A stretch of DNA of 19,977 nucleotides. Source: Actinidia chinensis. Its lineage: Eukaryota > Streptophyta > Magnoliopsida > Ericales > Actinidiaceae. The notes under the pieces are model-generated. The model made no database searches and was not told the DNA's origin. It was given only the letters and a program-made list of their open reading frames with translations. Positions 1-10,972 of this stretch are shown here, piece after piece. The translations under genes and the position numbers were made by a program. Every line of letters starts with the position of its first letter. The stretch's first letter is position 1. The stretch is taken from positions 1-19,977 of the forward strand of contig VIGQ01001231.1 in NCBI GenBank assembly GCA_009663005.1, read 5' to 3'.

Positions 1-1230
1 TAATTAACTTGAGCTTGAATTTTCCCGGGTTCAATTTCAATCTCAAGTTATTAAGGTATTATTAGACAATCATTATATGCTTACTTGTCTATTTTTAATT
101 TTGGATTTGTAAAATTATGAGTACCAAGTTGTGACTAATTTTTCAGTGTTTAATTTTTGAGAGGACCAATGCTCTGACTAATGTACTCGATGGATGTGTA
201 CCACGTAATATGAGGCCTAGGCCTCTCTCAAATACGAATCTCACCACTTTTAAATATTGAGGTACGTAACAATTATTTAATGTTGTACAGTTAATCTTGA
301 ACCGTAATTACTTGGCTTGAATTTTCAAGGGTTCAATTTCCAATCTCAAGTAATTAGGTATTATAGGCTATACCTTATATTCTACTTTGTCTATTTTTAA
401 ATTTAAAGGATTTAAATTTATGAGTAAACAGGTAGTGACTAATTTCAATTGTTTGATTTTTGGCCGTTGCGTAGGGCCAATGCTCTGGACTAATGGATCG
501 ATTGTAGTACCACGCTAATAGCAATGCGTTAGCCAGGGTACTCTCAAAAAGATCTCACCACTTTTAAATATTGAGGTACGTAACAATATTTAAAAGTTTG
601 TACATAATCTTGAACTTGTAATAATGAGCTTGAAACTTTTCCAGGGTTTCAATTTCAATCTCAAGTTAATTAGTTATTATTAGACAAATGCCTTATATTC
701 TACTTTGTCTTTATTTTAATTTACGAATTTAAAATTATTAGTAATAAGTTGTGACTAATTTTTATTGTTTACTTTTGCTGAGAACCAATGCTCTTGACTA
801 ATGGAACTCGATCGGATGTAAACGTAATATCGAGCCTAGCCCAGGTACTCTCAAATACTAATCTGCACCACTTTTAAATATTGTGGTACGTAACAATTAT
901 TTTAATTTGTTAATTATCTTGAATGTAATTAACTTGAGCTTGAATTTTTCCGGGTTCAATTGCAATCTCAAGTTAATTAGGTATTATTTAGAACAATGCC
1001 TTATATTCGTACTTGTCTATTTTTTTAATTTTCCGGATTTTAAAATTTTAGTAATAAGTTGGACTAATTTTAATTTGTTTACTTTTTGCGAGGGCCAATG
1101 GCTCTTGGACTAATGACTCGATCGGATGTACCACGTAATATATATGCCTAGCCCAGGTGACGCTCAAATACGAATCTCACCACTTTTAAATAGTGAGGTA
1201 AGTAAACAATTATTTTAAATTTTGTAACAT
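1..1230 (+). repeat. Satellite monomers M1-M4 (subtypes A-D-E-A)
   Basis: The window opens inside a monomer, at the left arm of the CCCGGG dyad. Later units start near 294, 606 and 915. M2 (294-605) is a D copy: it has GGCTATACC, AAAGGATTT, AGGGCC and ACGCTAATAGCAATGCG, plus a small extra stretch (GGCCGTTGCGTAGGGCC) near 462-478. M3 (606-914) is an E copy with ACGAATTT and TTGTGGTACG. M1 and M4 are near-consensus. An open frame at 883-1113 is satellite sequence read by chance. Confidence 0.85.
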
Positions 1231-3733
1231 TTAATCTTGAACTGTAATTAAATTGAGCTTTGAATTTGTGAATTTTCACGGGTTCAATTTCAATCTCAAG
1301 TTAATAGGTATGATTAGGGACTAACCTTATATTCTACTTGTCTATTTTAATTTAAGGATTTAAATTTATTGAGTAATAAGTTGTGACTAATTTCAATTGT
1401 GCTTTTAGCGGGGCCAATGCTCTTGACAATGGACCGATTGGATTGTTAACGCGCGAAATCGATGCCTAGGCCCAGGTACTCTCCACTGCGTATTCACCAA
1501 TTTTAAAATATTGAGTACGTAACAATTATTTTAAAAATTTCGTACATATCGTGACCGTAATTAACTGTGCTTGAATTTTCGCGGGGGTTACCATTTTCAT
1601 TCTCAGTTAATTAGGTATTATTAGACAATGCTTAGTCCTACTTTGTCTATTTTTAATTTTACGGATATAAAAAATTATGTAATAAGTGTGACTAATTTTC
1701 ATTTGTGTACTTTTTGCGAGGACCAAAATGTCTTGACTAAGGACCGATGGAGGTACCACGAAGATCGATGCCTAGGCCCAGGTACTCTCAAATACGAATC
1801 TCACCACTTTTAAAATTGTGGTATGGTTAAGAACATTTATTTTAATTTGGTACATTAATCTTGAACTGTAATTACTTGGCTTGAATTTTCCCGGGTTTTA
1901 AAGTTCAATTTCAGTGAATTAGGTATTATAGACAATGCCTTATATTCTACTTTGTCTATTTTTAATTTTACGGATTTATAAATTATTAATAATAAGGTGA
2001 CTAATGTTCATTTGTTTACTTTTGGGACGAGGAGGGACCAATGCTCTTGACTATGGACCGATAGGATGTACCAAGTAATATCGAATGACTAGGCCAGGTA
2101 CTCTCAAATACGAATCTCACCACTTTTTTAAAAATATTGAGGTACGTAACATTTTATTTTAAATTTTGTACATTAATCTTGAACTGTAAGTAACTGAGCT
2201 GAATTTTACCGGGTTCAATTTCAATCTCAAGTTAAGTAGGTATTATTAGACTATAACCTTATATGCTACTTTGTCATTTAATTTAAGGATTTAAATTTAT
2301 GAGTAAATAAGTAGTGACTAATTTTTCATTATTGTTTCCTTTTGCGAGGGCCAATGCTCTTGACTAAGGACTCGGATGGATGTACCGCGCGAATATCGAT
2401 GCCTAGGCCCAGGTACTCTCAATGCGTCTCACCACTTTTAAATATTGAGGTACGTAACAATATTTTAAATTTCGTACATTAATCATTGAAATGTAATTAA
2501 CTGAGCTTGAATTTTCGCGGGTACAATTTCATCTCAAGTTATTGGGTATTATTAGACAATGGCCTTATGTTCTAGTTGTCTATTTTTAATTTTACGGATG
2601 TAAATTATTAGTAAAAAGTTGTGACTAATTTTCTTTGTTTACTTTTTGCGAGGACCAATGCTCTGACTAATGGACGATCGGAGTGTTTTTTTGTACACGT
2701 AATATCGATGCCTAGGCCCAGGGGGTACTTCTCAAATACGAATCTCACCACTTTTAAATATTGGGGTAAGTTAACAATTATTTTAAATTTTTGTATTAAT
2801 CTTGAAATGTTAATTAACTTGAGCTTGCATTTTCCCGGGTTCAATTTCAATCTCAAGTTAATTAGGTTATTATTAGACCAATGGCCTTATATTCTACTTT
2901 GCCCAATTTTTAATTTTACGGATTTTTTTAAAAGTATTAGTAATAAGTGTGACTAATTTTCATTTGTTACTTTTTGGAGGACCAAGCTCTGACTCTATGG
3001 AACTCGATGCGGAGTACACGTAATATCGATGCCTAGGCCCAGGTACTTTCATACGAATCGCACCACTTTTAAATTATTGAGTACGTAACATGTATTGTAA
3101 ATTTGTTACATAATCTTGAACTGTAATCTAACTTGAGCTGAATTTTCCCGGGTTCAATTTCAATCTCAAGGTTAATTAGGATTATTAGACTATACCTTTA
3201 TATTCTACTTTGTCTATTTTTAATTTAAGGATTTAAATTTTGAGTAATAAGTAGTGAATCGAATTTCAATTGTTTGCTTTTTGGCGAGGGGCCAATGCTC
3301 TTGAATAATGACTCGATTGGATGTACCGCGCGAATATCGATGCCTAGGCCCAGGTCTCTCAATGCGTATCTCACCCTTTAATAGTGAGGTACGTAAACAC
3401 TTTATTTTAAATTTCGTACTTAACTTGAACGGTAAGTAACTTGAGCTTGAATTTTTCAGCGGGTACATTTCATTCTCAGTTAATTAGGTATTATTAGACA
3501 ATGATTAATGGTCTACTTGTCTAATTTTTAATTTTACGGATTTAAAATTATTATAATCAGTTGTGACTAATTTTTCATTTGTTTACTTTTTGCGAGGACC
3601 ATGCTCTTGACTAATGGACCTCCGATTGGATTTACCGCGCTATTATCGATGCCTAGGCCCAGGTTACTCTCAAATACTAATCTCAACACTTTTAAATATT
3701 GATGTCGTAACAATTACTTTTAAATTTTGTACA
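1231..3733 (+). repeat. Trimeric higher-order repeat B-F-A, ~940 bp, two full units and a partial third
   Basis: Units start near 1231, 2175 and 3112, spacings of about 944 and 937 bp, three times the monomer. Each begins with a B monomer (GACTATACC or close, AAGGATTT, GGGCC, CGCGCGAATATCGATGCC, AATGCGTATCTC and TTTCGTAC). It is followed by an F monomer starting with a GCGGGTACAATTTCATTCTC-like block and having a degenerate CCTTATATTC box (TTAGTCCTAC, CCTTATGTTC, TTAATGGTC). The third place is a near-consensus A monomer (1857-2174 and 2797-3111). The third unit keeps B and F (3112-3733) and then passes into other types. Several independent variants repeating at the same spacing make this more than chance, despite the noisy bases. 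Confidence 0.75.
2811..2874. repeat. Dyad symmetry 1 (CCCGGG-centred inverted repeat), best example
   Basis: The left arm TAATTAACTTGAG (2811-2823) and right arm CTCAAGTTAATTA (2862-2874) are perfectly complementary over 13 bp. Between them a second short inverted pair, TTGAA / TTCAA in the consensus, flanks the palindrome CCCGGG. The same arrangement occurs once per monomer, close to the start, with one or two indels in most copies (for example 1-52). It could extrude a hairpin or bind a dimeric protein; neither is shown by sequence alone. Confidence 0.8.
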
Positions 3734-3945
3734 TTAATCTTGAACTGTAATTCACACAACTTGAGCTGAATTTTCCCGGGTTCATTTCAATCTCAAGTTA
3801 ATTAGGTATTACAACAATGCCTTATATTCTACTTCGTCTATTTAATTTTAACGGATAAAATTACGATTAATAAGTATTGACTAATTTTCGTTTATTTATT
3901 TTGTGTGTCCTCGGACGACTGCTCTTGACTAATGGACTCGATTGG

Positions 3946-3970
3946 CAATGATGACCAGTCAGACCAGAAA
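3946..3970 (+). other. Extra ~25 bases in M13
   Basis: Between GACTCGATTGG and GCGCTATATCGATG, about 25 bases replace the usual ATGTACCAC. The stretch reads CAATGATGACCAGTCAGACC followed by AGAAA. It has no similarity I can see to the monomer and no features of a known element. Confidence 0.55.
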
Positions 3971-4193
3971 GCGCTATATCGATGCCTATGCCAAGGTCCT
4001 CTCAATACGAATCTCACCATTCTTTTAAATATTGAGGTACGTAAATGATTTTAACTTTTGTAACATATCTTGAACTGTAATTAACTTGAGCTGAATTTTT
4101 CCTTCCCGGTTCAATTTCAATCTCAGTTTTTAGGTATTATTAGACAATGCCTTATATTCACTTTGTCTATTTTCCTTTTACTGATTTAAAATT

Positions 4194-4256
4194 AACAACC
4201 TCTCCACCCCCTAATAAGTTGTCCGACACTATACAACAAAAAAAAACACAACCATA
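4194..4256 (+). other. C/A-rich insertions in M14
   Basis: The consensus AAATTATTAGTAATAAGTTG is interrupted by a C-rich stretch (AACAACCTCTCCACCCC), returns to CTAATAAGTTGT, and is then interrupted again by sequence with a run of nine or so A residues. The monomer resumes at ATCATTTGTTTACTTTTTGCG. Two separate insertions within 60 bases in one copy look more like a poor read segment than a mobile element. Confidence 0.55.
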
Positions 4257-4430
4257 ATTTATCATTTGTTTACTTTTTGCGATGACCAATGCTCGTGACC
4301 TAATGGACTCGATCGGCTGTGCCACGTAATAATCGATGCCTAGGCCCAGGTACCTCACAATACGAATCTCCCACTTTTACATATTTACTAAGTACTTAAC
4401 AATATTTAATTTTGTACATTAAGCTTGAAC

Positions 4431-4452
4431 CGTCACGCTCTACATCGCCGTT
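4431..4452 (+). other. Replaced stretch at the start of M15
   Basis: The usual CGTAATTAACTTGAGC is replaced by CGTCACGCTCTACATCGCCG and then TTGAAGC. This destroys the left arm of dyad 1 in this copy. It lies only about 180 bases after the M14 insertions. Confidence 0.5.
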
Positions 4453-5029
4453 GAAGCTTGAATTTTCCGGGTTTACTTCAATCTCAAGTTAATTAGGTAT
4501 TATCAACAAGCCGTTATCTTCTAACTTTTTTCCTATTTTTAATTTAACGGATGTAAATTACGAGTATAAGTATTGACTATTTTTCCCGTTATTTATTTTG
4601 TGCGAGACCAATGCTCTTGACGTAATGGACTCGATGAATTTACCACGTAATATCGATGCCTAGGCCTATTACTATCAAATACGAATCTCAACTCATCCAC
4701 TTTTAAATATGAGGTACGTAACAATTATTTTAAATTTTTGTACATTAATCTGAACCGTAATTAATAACTTGATCTTGAATTTTTTCGGTTTAATTTCCAA
4801 TCTCAAGTTATTAGGTATTAGTAGAACAATGCCTTATGTTCTACTTTGTCTATTTTTAATTTACGGATATAAAATTATGAGGAATAAGTACGTAACTAAT
4901 TTTCATTTGTTTACTTTTGTTTGTCGAGGACCAATGCTCTTACTAATGGACTCGAGTCCGGATGTACCTTATACGATGCCTAGGCAGGTAACTCACTCAA
5001 ATACAATCTCACCACTTTTAAATATTGAG

Positions 5030-5048
5030 GTAACGTCATTACATTAAT
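5030..5048 (+). other. Short-monomer deletion site in M16
   Basis: After TTGAGGTAACGT the A/T-rich linker that normally reads CAATTATTTTAAATTTT is almost entirely missing, and the sequence passes through CATT to ACATTAATC. This makes M16 about 299 bp. It is the least exact of three short copies. Confidence 0.6.
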
Positions 5049-6547
5049 CTTGAACCGTAATTAACTTGAGCTTGGAATTTTTCGGGTTTAATTTCAATCT
5101 CAATTAATTGGTAATAGCAGACAATTCCTTATATTCTACTTTATCTATTTAATTTTAACGGAATTTAAAATTTTTTAACAAAAATGAGTAAAGTAACAAG
5201 TGGTGACGAATTTTCATTTGTTTAGTTTTTGCGAGGACCAATACTCTTGAGACTAATGGACTCGATCGGATGACCCCGTACTATAGCGATGCCTAGGCCA
5301 CGTACCTCAAATCGAATCTCACCAACTTTTAAATATTGAGGTACGTACAATTATTTTAAATTTTGTACGTTAATCTTGAACCGTAATTAACTTGAGGCTT
5401 GAATTTTTCCGGGTTCAATTTCAATCTCAGTTAATTAGGTTTATTAGGCTATCCCCTTTATTCTACTTTGTCTATTTTTAAATTTAAGATTTAAATTATT
5501 AGTAACAGTATTGACTAATTTTAAATTGTTTAATTTTTTCGAGGGCCATTCTCTTGCTAATGACCTCGATTGGATGTACCACGCTAATACATGCGTGGCC
5601 CAGGTACTCTCAAATACGAATCTCACCACTTTTAAATATTGAGGTAACGTAACAATTATTTTAAATTTTGACATTAAAATCTTGAACTGTACTTAACTTG
5701 AGCTTGAATGTTTCCCGGGGTTCAATTTCAATCTCAATTAATTGGTATATTAGACATGCCTTATATTCTACTTTGTCTATTTTACTTTTACGAATTTAAA
5801 ATTATTAGTAATAAGTTGTGACTAATTTTCCTTTGTTTACGTTTTGCGAGGACATGCTCTTGACTAATGGACCGATCGATTACCCTTAATATGATGCCTA
5901 GCCCATGTACTCTCAAATACGATCCTCATCACCAACTTTTTAAAAATATTGTGGTACGACAATTATTTTTAATTTCGTTACATTAAGCTTGACTGTATTA
6001 ACTTGAGCTTGAATTTTCGCCGGGTTCATTTCAATCTAAAGTTCATTAGGTATTATTAGACAAAGCCTTATTTCTACTTTGTCTATTTTTTCATTTTAAA
6101 CGGATTTAAAAGTATAAGTATAAGTTGTGATAATTTTCATTTGTTTTACTTTTTTTTTTGCGAGGACCAATGCTCTTGACTATGGACTCGATCGGCTTAC
6201 CCACGTAATATCCGATGCCTAGGCCCCAGGTACTCTCAAATACGAATCTCACCACTTTTAAATCTTTGAGGTATGCTTAAACACATTATTTTAAATTTTG
6301 TACATTAAATCTTGAACCGTAATTAACTTGAGCTTGAAATTTTCCGGGTTTAATTTCAATCCATTTAATTAGGTATTAGATACAATGCCTTATATTCTCC
6401 TTTTTTTCATTTTTTAATTTAACGGATGTAAATTACGAGTAATAAGTATTGACTAATTTTTCGTTTATTTATTTTTTGCGAGGACCACTGCTCTTGACTA
6501 ATGGACCGATTGGCTGCTACCACGTAATATCGATGGCCTCGGCCTAG

Positions 6548-6589
6548 GTACCTCAAATACTAATCTCACCACTTTAAATATTGAGGTAC
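6548..6589. repeat. Dyad symmetry 2 (GTACCTC / GAGGTAC inverted repeat), good example
   Basis: GTACCTCAAATA (6548-6559) pairs with TATTGAGGTAC (6579-6589), with a single unpaired A and a 19-base spacer. In most monomers the left arm reads GGTACTCTCAAATA, so the pairing has an extra bulge. Copies near 6869 and 13720 keep the better-pairing GGTACCTC form. This is the second recurrent dyad and lies at the opposite end of the monomer from the CCCGGG dyad. Confidence 0.65.
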
Positions 6590-6904
6590 GTAATCAATTA
6601 TTTTTTAAATTTTGTACATTAATCTTGAACCGTAATTACTTGAGCTTGAATTTTTTCGGGTTAATTTCATCGTCAATTTAATTAGGTATTAGTAAACAAA
6701 AATTGTCCTTATGTTTCTACTTTGTCTATTTTTATTTTACGGATTATAAATTATTAGTATAGTAGTAACTATTTTTTCAATTTGTTTACTTTTGTCGCGG
6801 ACCAATGCTCTTCTTGACTATGGACTCGATCTGATTTTACCACGTAATATCGATGCCTAGCCTCAGGTACCTCAATACTAATCCAATCTCACCACTTTAA
6901 ATCT

Positions 6905-6925
6905 GAGGTACGTAAGTACTTAATC
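6905..6925 (+). other. Short-monomer deletion site in M22 (17 bp)
   Basis: GAGGTACGTAA joins directly to GTACTTAATC, omitting the 17-base linker CAATTATTTTAAATTTT. The same junction, TACGTAAGTAC, appears in M60. M22 sits six monomers after the short copy M16, supporting the hexameric period. Confidence 0.7.
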
Positions 6926-8160
6926 TTGAACCGTAATTACTTGAGCTTGAATTTTGTTCGGGTTTAATTTTCAATCTCAAGTTATAGTATTAGCAAGACC
7001 ATGCCTTATTCTCTTTATCTATTTTTTTAATTTTACGGATTAAAATTATGAGTAACAAGTTGTGACTAATTTTCAATTTGTTTAGTTTTTGGCGAAGCCA
7101 TACTCTTGACTATGGACTCGATCGATGTCCACGTAATATCGATGCCTGAGCCACGTACTCTCAAATACGAATCTCATACACCACTTTTAATATTAGGTAC
7201 GTACCATCTTTTAATTTTGTACGTTAATCTTGACCGTAATTAACTTGAGCTTGATTTTTCCGGGTTCCATTTCAACTCAGTTAATTAGGTATTATTAGGC
7301 TATACCTTATTTCTACTTTGTCTATTTTTACATTTAAGGATTTAATTTATTATAACAAGTATTGACTTTTTAAAATTGTTTGTATTTTTGCGAGGGCCAT
7401 GCGCTTGACTTAATTGCTCGATTGGATGTACCACGCTAATAGCAATGCGTATGCCCAGGTACTCTTCAAATACGAATCTCACCACTTTTAATATTGAGGT
7501 ACGTAACAATTATTTTAATTTTGTACCTTAATAATCTTGAACTGTACTTAACATTGAAGCTTGAATGTTCCGCGGGTTTCAATTCACTCTTCAAGTTAAT
7601 TAGGTATTATTAGACAATGCCTTATATTCTCCTTTGTCTATTTTTTAATTTTCCGAATTAAAATTATTATATAAGTTTGTGGACTAATTTTCATATTTGT
7701 TTATACTTTTTGCGAGACCATGCTCTTGACTAATGGACTCGATCGGGATGTACCACTTAATATCGATGCTAGGCCCAGTTACTCTCAAATCCGAATCCTC
7801 ACACTTTTACAATATTTGTGGTACGTAACATTATTTTCAATTCGTACATTAATCTTGAACTGTAATTAACTTGACTTGAAATTTTCCCGGTTTCAATCAA
7901 TCTCAGTTAATTAGGTAGTATTAGACACTGCCTTATATTCTACTTTGTCTATTTTTAATTTAACGGATTTAAAATTATTATATAAGTTGTGACTAATTTT
8001 CATTTGTTTACTTTTTGCGAGGACCAATGCTCTTGACTAAATGGACGCGATCGGTCTGTACCACGTAATATCGTGCCTAGGCCCAGGTACTCCTCAAAAC
8101 GAATCCTCACCACTTTTTAAATATTGAGTTACGTACAATTATTTTAAATTTTTGTACTTT

Positions 8161-9423
8161 AATCTTGAACCGTAATTAACTTAGTTGGAATTTTTCCGGG
8201 TTTACTTATTTCAATCTCAGTTAATTAGGTATTAGCAGACAATGCCTTATATTCTACTTTTTCTATTTTTAATTTTACGATATAATTACGAGTAAGATTA
8301 TTGACTTCAATTAAATAAAATTTTTTTTGACTAATTTTTTTCATTCGTTTATTTATTTTGTGGCGAGGACCAATGCTCTGACTATGGACTCGATTGGATG
8401 TACCACTTATATCTATGCCCTAGGCCCGGTTACTCTCAATACGAATCTCCCACTTTTAATATTGAGGTCGTACAATTATTTTATTGTAGCATTAACTGAA
8501 CCGTAATAACTTGATCTTGAAATTTTTCGGGGTTTAATTTCAAATCTCAAGTTAATTAGGTATACAGACAATGCCTTATATTCTACTTATCTAGTTTTTA
8601 ATTTTACGGATTTAAAATTATGAGTAACAAGTTGTGATAATTTTCCATTTGTTTGAGTTTTTTGCGAGGCCAATACTCTTTGACTAATGACTCGAGTCGA
8701 TGTACCACTTCATATCGATGCCTAGGCCACTTACTCTCATTACAATCTCACCACAACTTTTAAATATTGAGGTACGTAACAATTATTTTAAATTTTGTAC
8801 GTTAAATCTTGAACCGTAATTAATTGAGTTTTGAATTTTCCGGGTCAATTTCAATCTCAAGTTTTGATTAGGTATTATTCGGCTTACGTATATTTTACTG
8901 TTTGTCTATTTTTAAATTTAAGGATTTAAATTTATTAGTAACAAGTATTGCCTAATTTTTCAATTTGTTTTTTATTTTTGCGAGGGCCAATGCTCTTGAC
9001 TAATGGACTCGATTGGATGTACCACGCTAATAGCAATGCGTAGGCCCACGTAACTCTCAAATACGAATCGCAACACTTTTAATATTGAGGTACGAACAAT
9101 TATGGTAATTTGTACATTAATCTTGAACTAACTGTACTTAACTTAGCTTGAATGTTTCCCGGGTTCAATTTAATCTCAAGTTAATTAGGTATTATTAGCA
9201 AGCCTTATATTCTACTTTGTCTATTTTTAATTTACGAATTTAAAATTATTAGTAATAATTGTGACTACTTTTCATTGTTTACTTTTTGGAGGACCAATGC
9301 TCTTGACTATGACTCGATCGGATGTACGCACTTACTTATCGATGCCTAGGCCCAGGTAACTCTCAATCGAATCTTCACACTTTTAAATATTTTGGTACGT
9401 ACATTATTTTAAATTTCGTACAT
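8161..9423 (+). repeat. Shortened higher-order unit (C-H-D-E)
   Basis: Monomers start near 8161, 8490, 8803 and 9118. The order continues the hexamer, but the short G copy is missing between C and H, and the A copy is missing after E. M28 (8490-8802) carries CAATACTC, CCACTTACTC and GTACGTTAAATC as in H, yet starts with GATCTTGAA, seen in the G copy M16. This is compatible with loss of one monomer by unequal exchange. D (M29) and E (M30) keep their diagnostic variants. Confidence 0.65.
8305..8328 (+). other. A/T-rich insertion in M27 with duplicated TTGACT
   Basis: TTGACT is followed by TCAATTAAATAAAA and a run of eight T, after which the monomer restarts as TTGACTAATTTT. The word TTGACT therefore occurs on both sides of an insertion of about two dozen bases. 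Slippage or a read error are both possible. It is too short to call a target-site duplication of an element. Confidence 0.5.
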
Positions 9424-10972
9424 TAATCTTGAACTGTAATTACTTGAGCTGATTTTCCGCCGGGTTCAATTTCAATCTCAAGTTAATTAGGTATATTAAA
9501 CAATGCCTTAGATTCTCGTTGTCCTATTTTTAATTTTATTACGGATATAATTACGAGTAAATAAGTATTGACTAATTTTTCCCGTTTATTTATTTTGTGC
9601 GAGGAACCATGCTCTTGACTATGGACTCGATCGATGTTACGCACGTAATATCGATGCGTAGGCCCAGTACGCTCAAATACGAATCTCACCACTTTTTAAA
9701 TAATGAGGTACGTACAATTATTTTAATTTTGTACATTAATATGAACTGTAATTACTTAGCTTGAATTTTCCCGGGTTTAATTTCAATCTCAAGTTATTAG
9801 GTATTAGCAGACAATGCCGTTATATGCTACTTTGTCTATTTTTAAAATTTAACTATATAAATTAACGAGTAATAGTATTGACTAATTTTCGGTTATTATT
9901 TTGTGCAGACAATGCTCTTGACGAATGGACTCTATTGGATGTACCAACGTAATATCGATGCCTAGTCTCAGGTATTTTTTTTCTCCTCAAATACGAAATC
10001 TCACACTTTTAAATATTGATGGTACTTAACAATTATTTTAAATTTGGTACATTATCTTGAACCGAATTAACTTGAATCTTGAATTTTTTCCTGATTTAAT
10101 TTCAATCTCAAGTTAATTAGGTATACATAAAATGCCTTATATTCTACTTTCTCTATTTTTATATTTTACGGATTTATTATGAGAACAATTTTGTTACTAA
10201 TTTTCATTTGTTTTCGTTAATGGCGAGGACATGCTCTTGACTAATGGACTCGATTGGATGTACCACGTAATATCGATGCTAGGCTCAGGTACTCCTCAAA
10301 TAGAATTCTCACCACGTTTAAATATTGAGGTACGTAACATTATTTTAAATTTTGAACATTAATCTTGAACCGTAATTAACTTGTCTTGAATTTTTCCGGA
10401 TTTCATTTCAATCTCAATTTATTAGTTATAGCAGAAAATGCCTTAATCTACTTTATCTATTTTTAATTTCACGGGATTTAAAATTAGAAGTAACAAGTTG
10501 TGACTAATTTTCATTTGTGTAGTTATGCGAGGACCAATGCTCTGGACTATGGCCTCATTGATGTACCACGTACATATCGATGCCTAGGCCCAGGTACTCT
10601 CAAAGCCGAATCCACCACTTTTAAATATTGGGTACTTAACAATTATTTTACATTTTGTACATTAATCTTGACCGTATTAACTTGACTTGAATTTTCCCCG
10701 GGTTTTCAATTTCAATCTCAAGTTAATTAGGTATTAGTAGACAATGCCTTATATTCTACTTTGTCTATTTTTAATTTTACGGATATAAATTACGAGTAAT
10801 AAGTTTGACTAATTTTCGTTTATTTATTTTTGTGCGAGACCAATGCTCTTGACTAATGGACTCGATTGGATGTACCCACGTCATATCGATGCCTAGGCCT
10901 AGGTACTTTCAAATACGTATCTCACCACTTTTTAAATCTTGAGGTACGTACCATGATTTTAAATTTTGGTAC
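9424..10972 (+). repeat. Monomers M31-M35 (C, C, G-like, H-like, C)
   Basis: Starts near 9424, 9736, 10052, 10360 and 10661. M31, M32 and M35 show the C signature (ATATAAATTACGAG-like block, then CGTTTATTTATTTTGTG or a close form). M33 starts with GAATCTTGAA and has GGTATACAT, near the start of M28, so it is G-like without the short deletion. M34 has AGAAGTAACAAGTTG and TGTGTAGTTATGCG, near H. There is no clear higher-order period within this stretch. Short open frames at 9483-9692 (minus) and 10500-10685 (plus) are satellite read-through. Confidence 0.65.

Larger units (their letters stand above)
3734..4419 (+). repeat. Disturbed monomers M13 (C) and M14 (A) with extra sequence
   Basis: Two units of about 333 and 353 bp, the longest in the window. 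M13 has the C markers CGTTTATTTATTTTGTG and GATTGG but carries an extra ~25 bases near 3946-3970. M14 is near-consensus apart from C/A-rich insertions at about 4194-4256. The surrounding satellite is intact on both sides. The cluster of non-satellite bases in one 500-bp interval suggests either a poor stretch of the underlying read or a local rearrangement. Confidence 0.7.
4420..6306 (+). repeat. Hexameric higher-order repeat, unit 1 (C-G-H-D-E-A)
   Basis: Six monomers start near 4421, 4747, 5046, 5371, 5678 and 5983. C (M15) has ACGGATGTAAATTACGAG. G (M16) is short, about 299 bp. H (M17) has TAGCAGACAA, AGTAACAAGT, TTTAGTTTTTGCGAGG, CAATACTC and TTTTGTACGTTAATC. D (M18) has GGCTAT, GAGGGCC and ACGCTAATACATGCGTGG. 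E (M19) has GAATGTTTCCC, ACGAATTT, ATTGTGGTACG and TTTCGTTACATT. A (M20) is near-consensus. The same order and markers return in the next unit, about 1.89 kb later. Confidence 0.75.
6307..8160 (+). repeat. Hexameric higher-order repeat, unit 2 (C-G-H-D-E-A)
   Basis: Monomers start near 6307, 6621, 6920, 7225, 7540 and 7849. Each matches the monomer six places upstream better than its neighbours. M21 shares the C markers with M15. M22 is the second ~299-bp short copy. M23 repeats the H markers (CATACTC, GCCACGTACTC, TTTGTACGTTAATC). M24 repeats the D marker ACGCTAATAGCAATGCG. M25 repeats GAATGTTCC, CGAATT, TTTGTGGTACG and TTCGTACATT. M26 (7849-8160) is among the cleanest A copies and is a useful reference monomer. 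Confidence 0.75.

Noticed and set aside
2811..2874. Rho-independent terminator
   Set aside because: The hairpin has AT-rich arms, recurs in every non-coding monomer, and has no adjacent gene; the context is a eukaryotic-type satellite.
2621..2956. Longest open reading frame, 111 codons on the plus strand
   Set aside because: It runs through one whole monomer in a frame that is closed in neighbouring copies, overlaps a minus-strand open frame, and is open only because of local indels. No domain, ribosome-binding context or codon pattern supports it. All other open frames of about 60-92 codons are rejected for the same reason.
4194..4256. Mobile element insertion in M14
   Set aside because: The insertions are tiny, split in two by normal satellite bases, and have no terminal repeats or clear target-site duplication.
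8305..8328. Target-site duplication flanking a small transposon
   Set aside because: The inserted sequence is about two dozen A/T-rich bases without terminal inverted repeats; slippage or read error is simpler.
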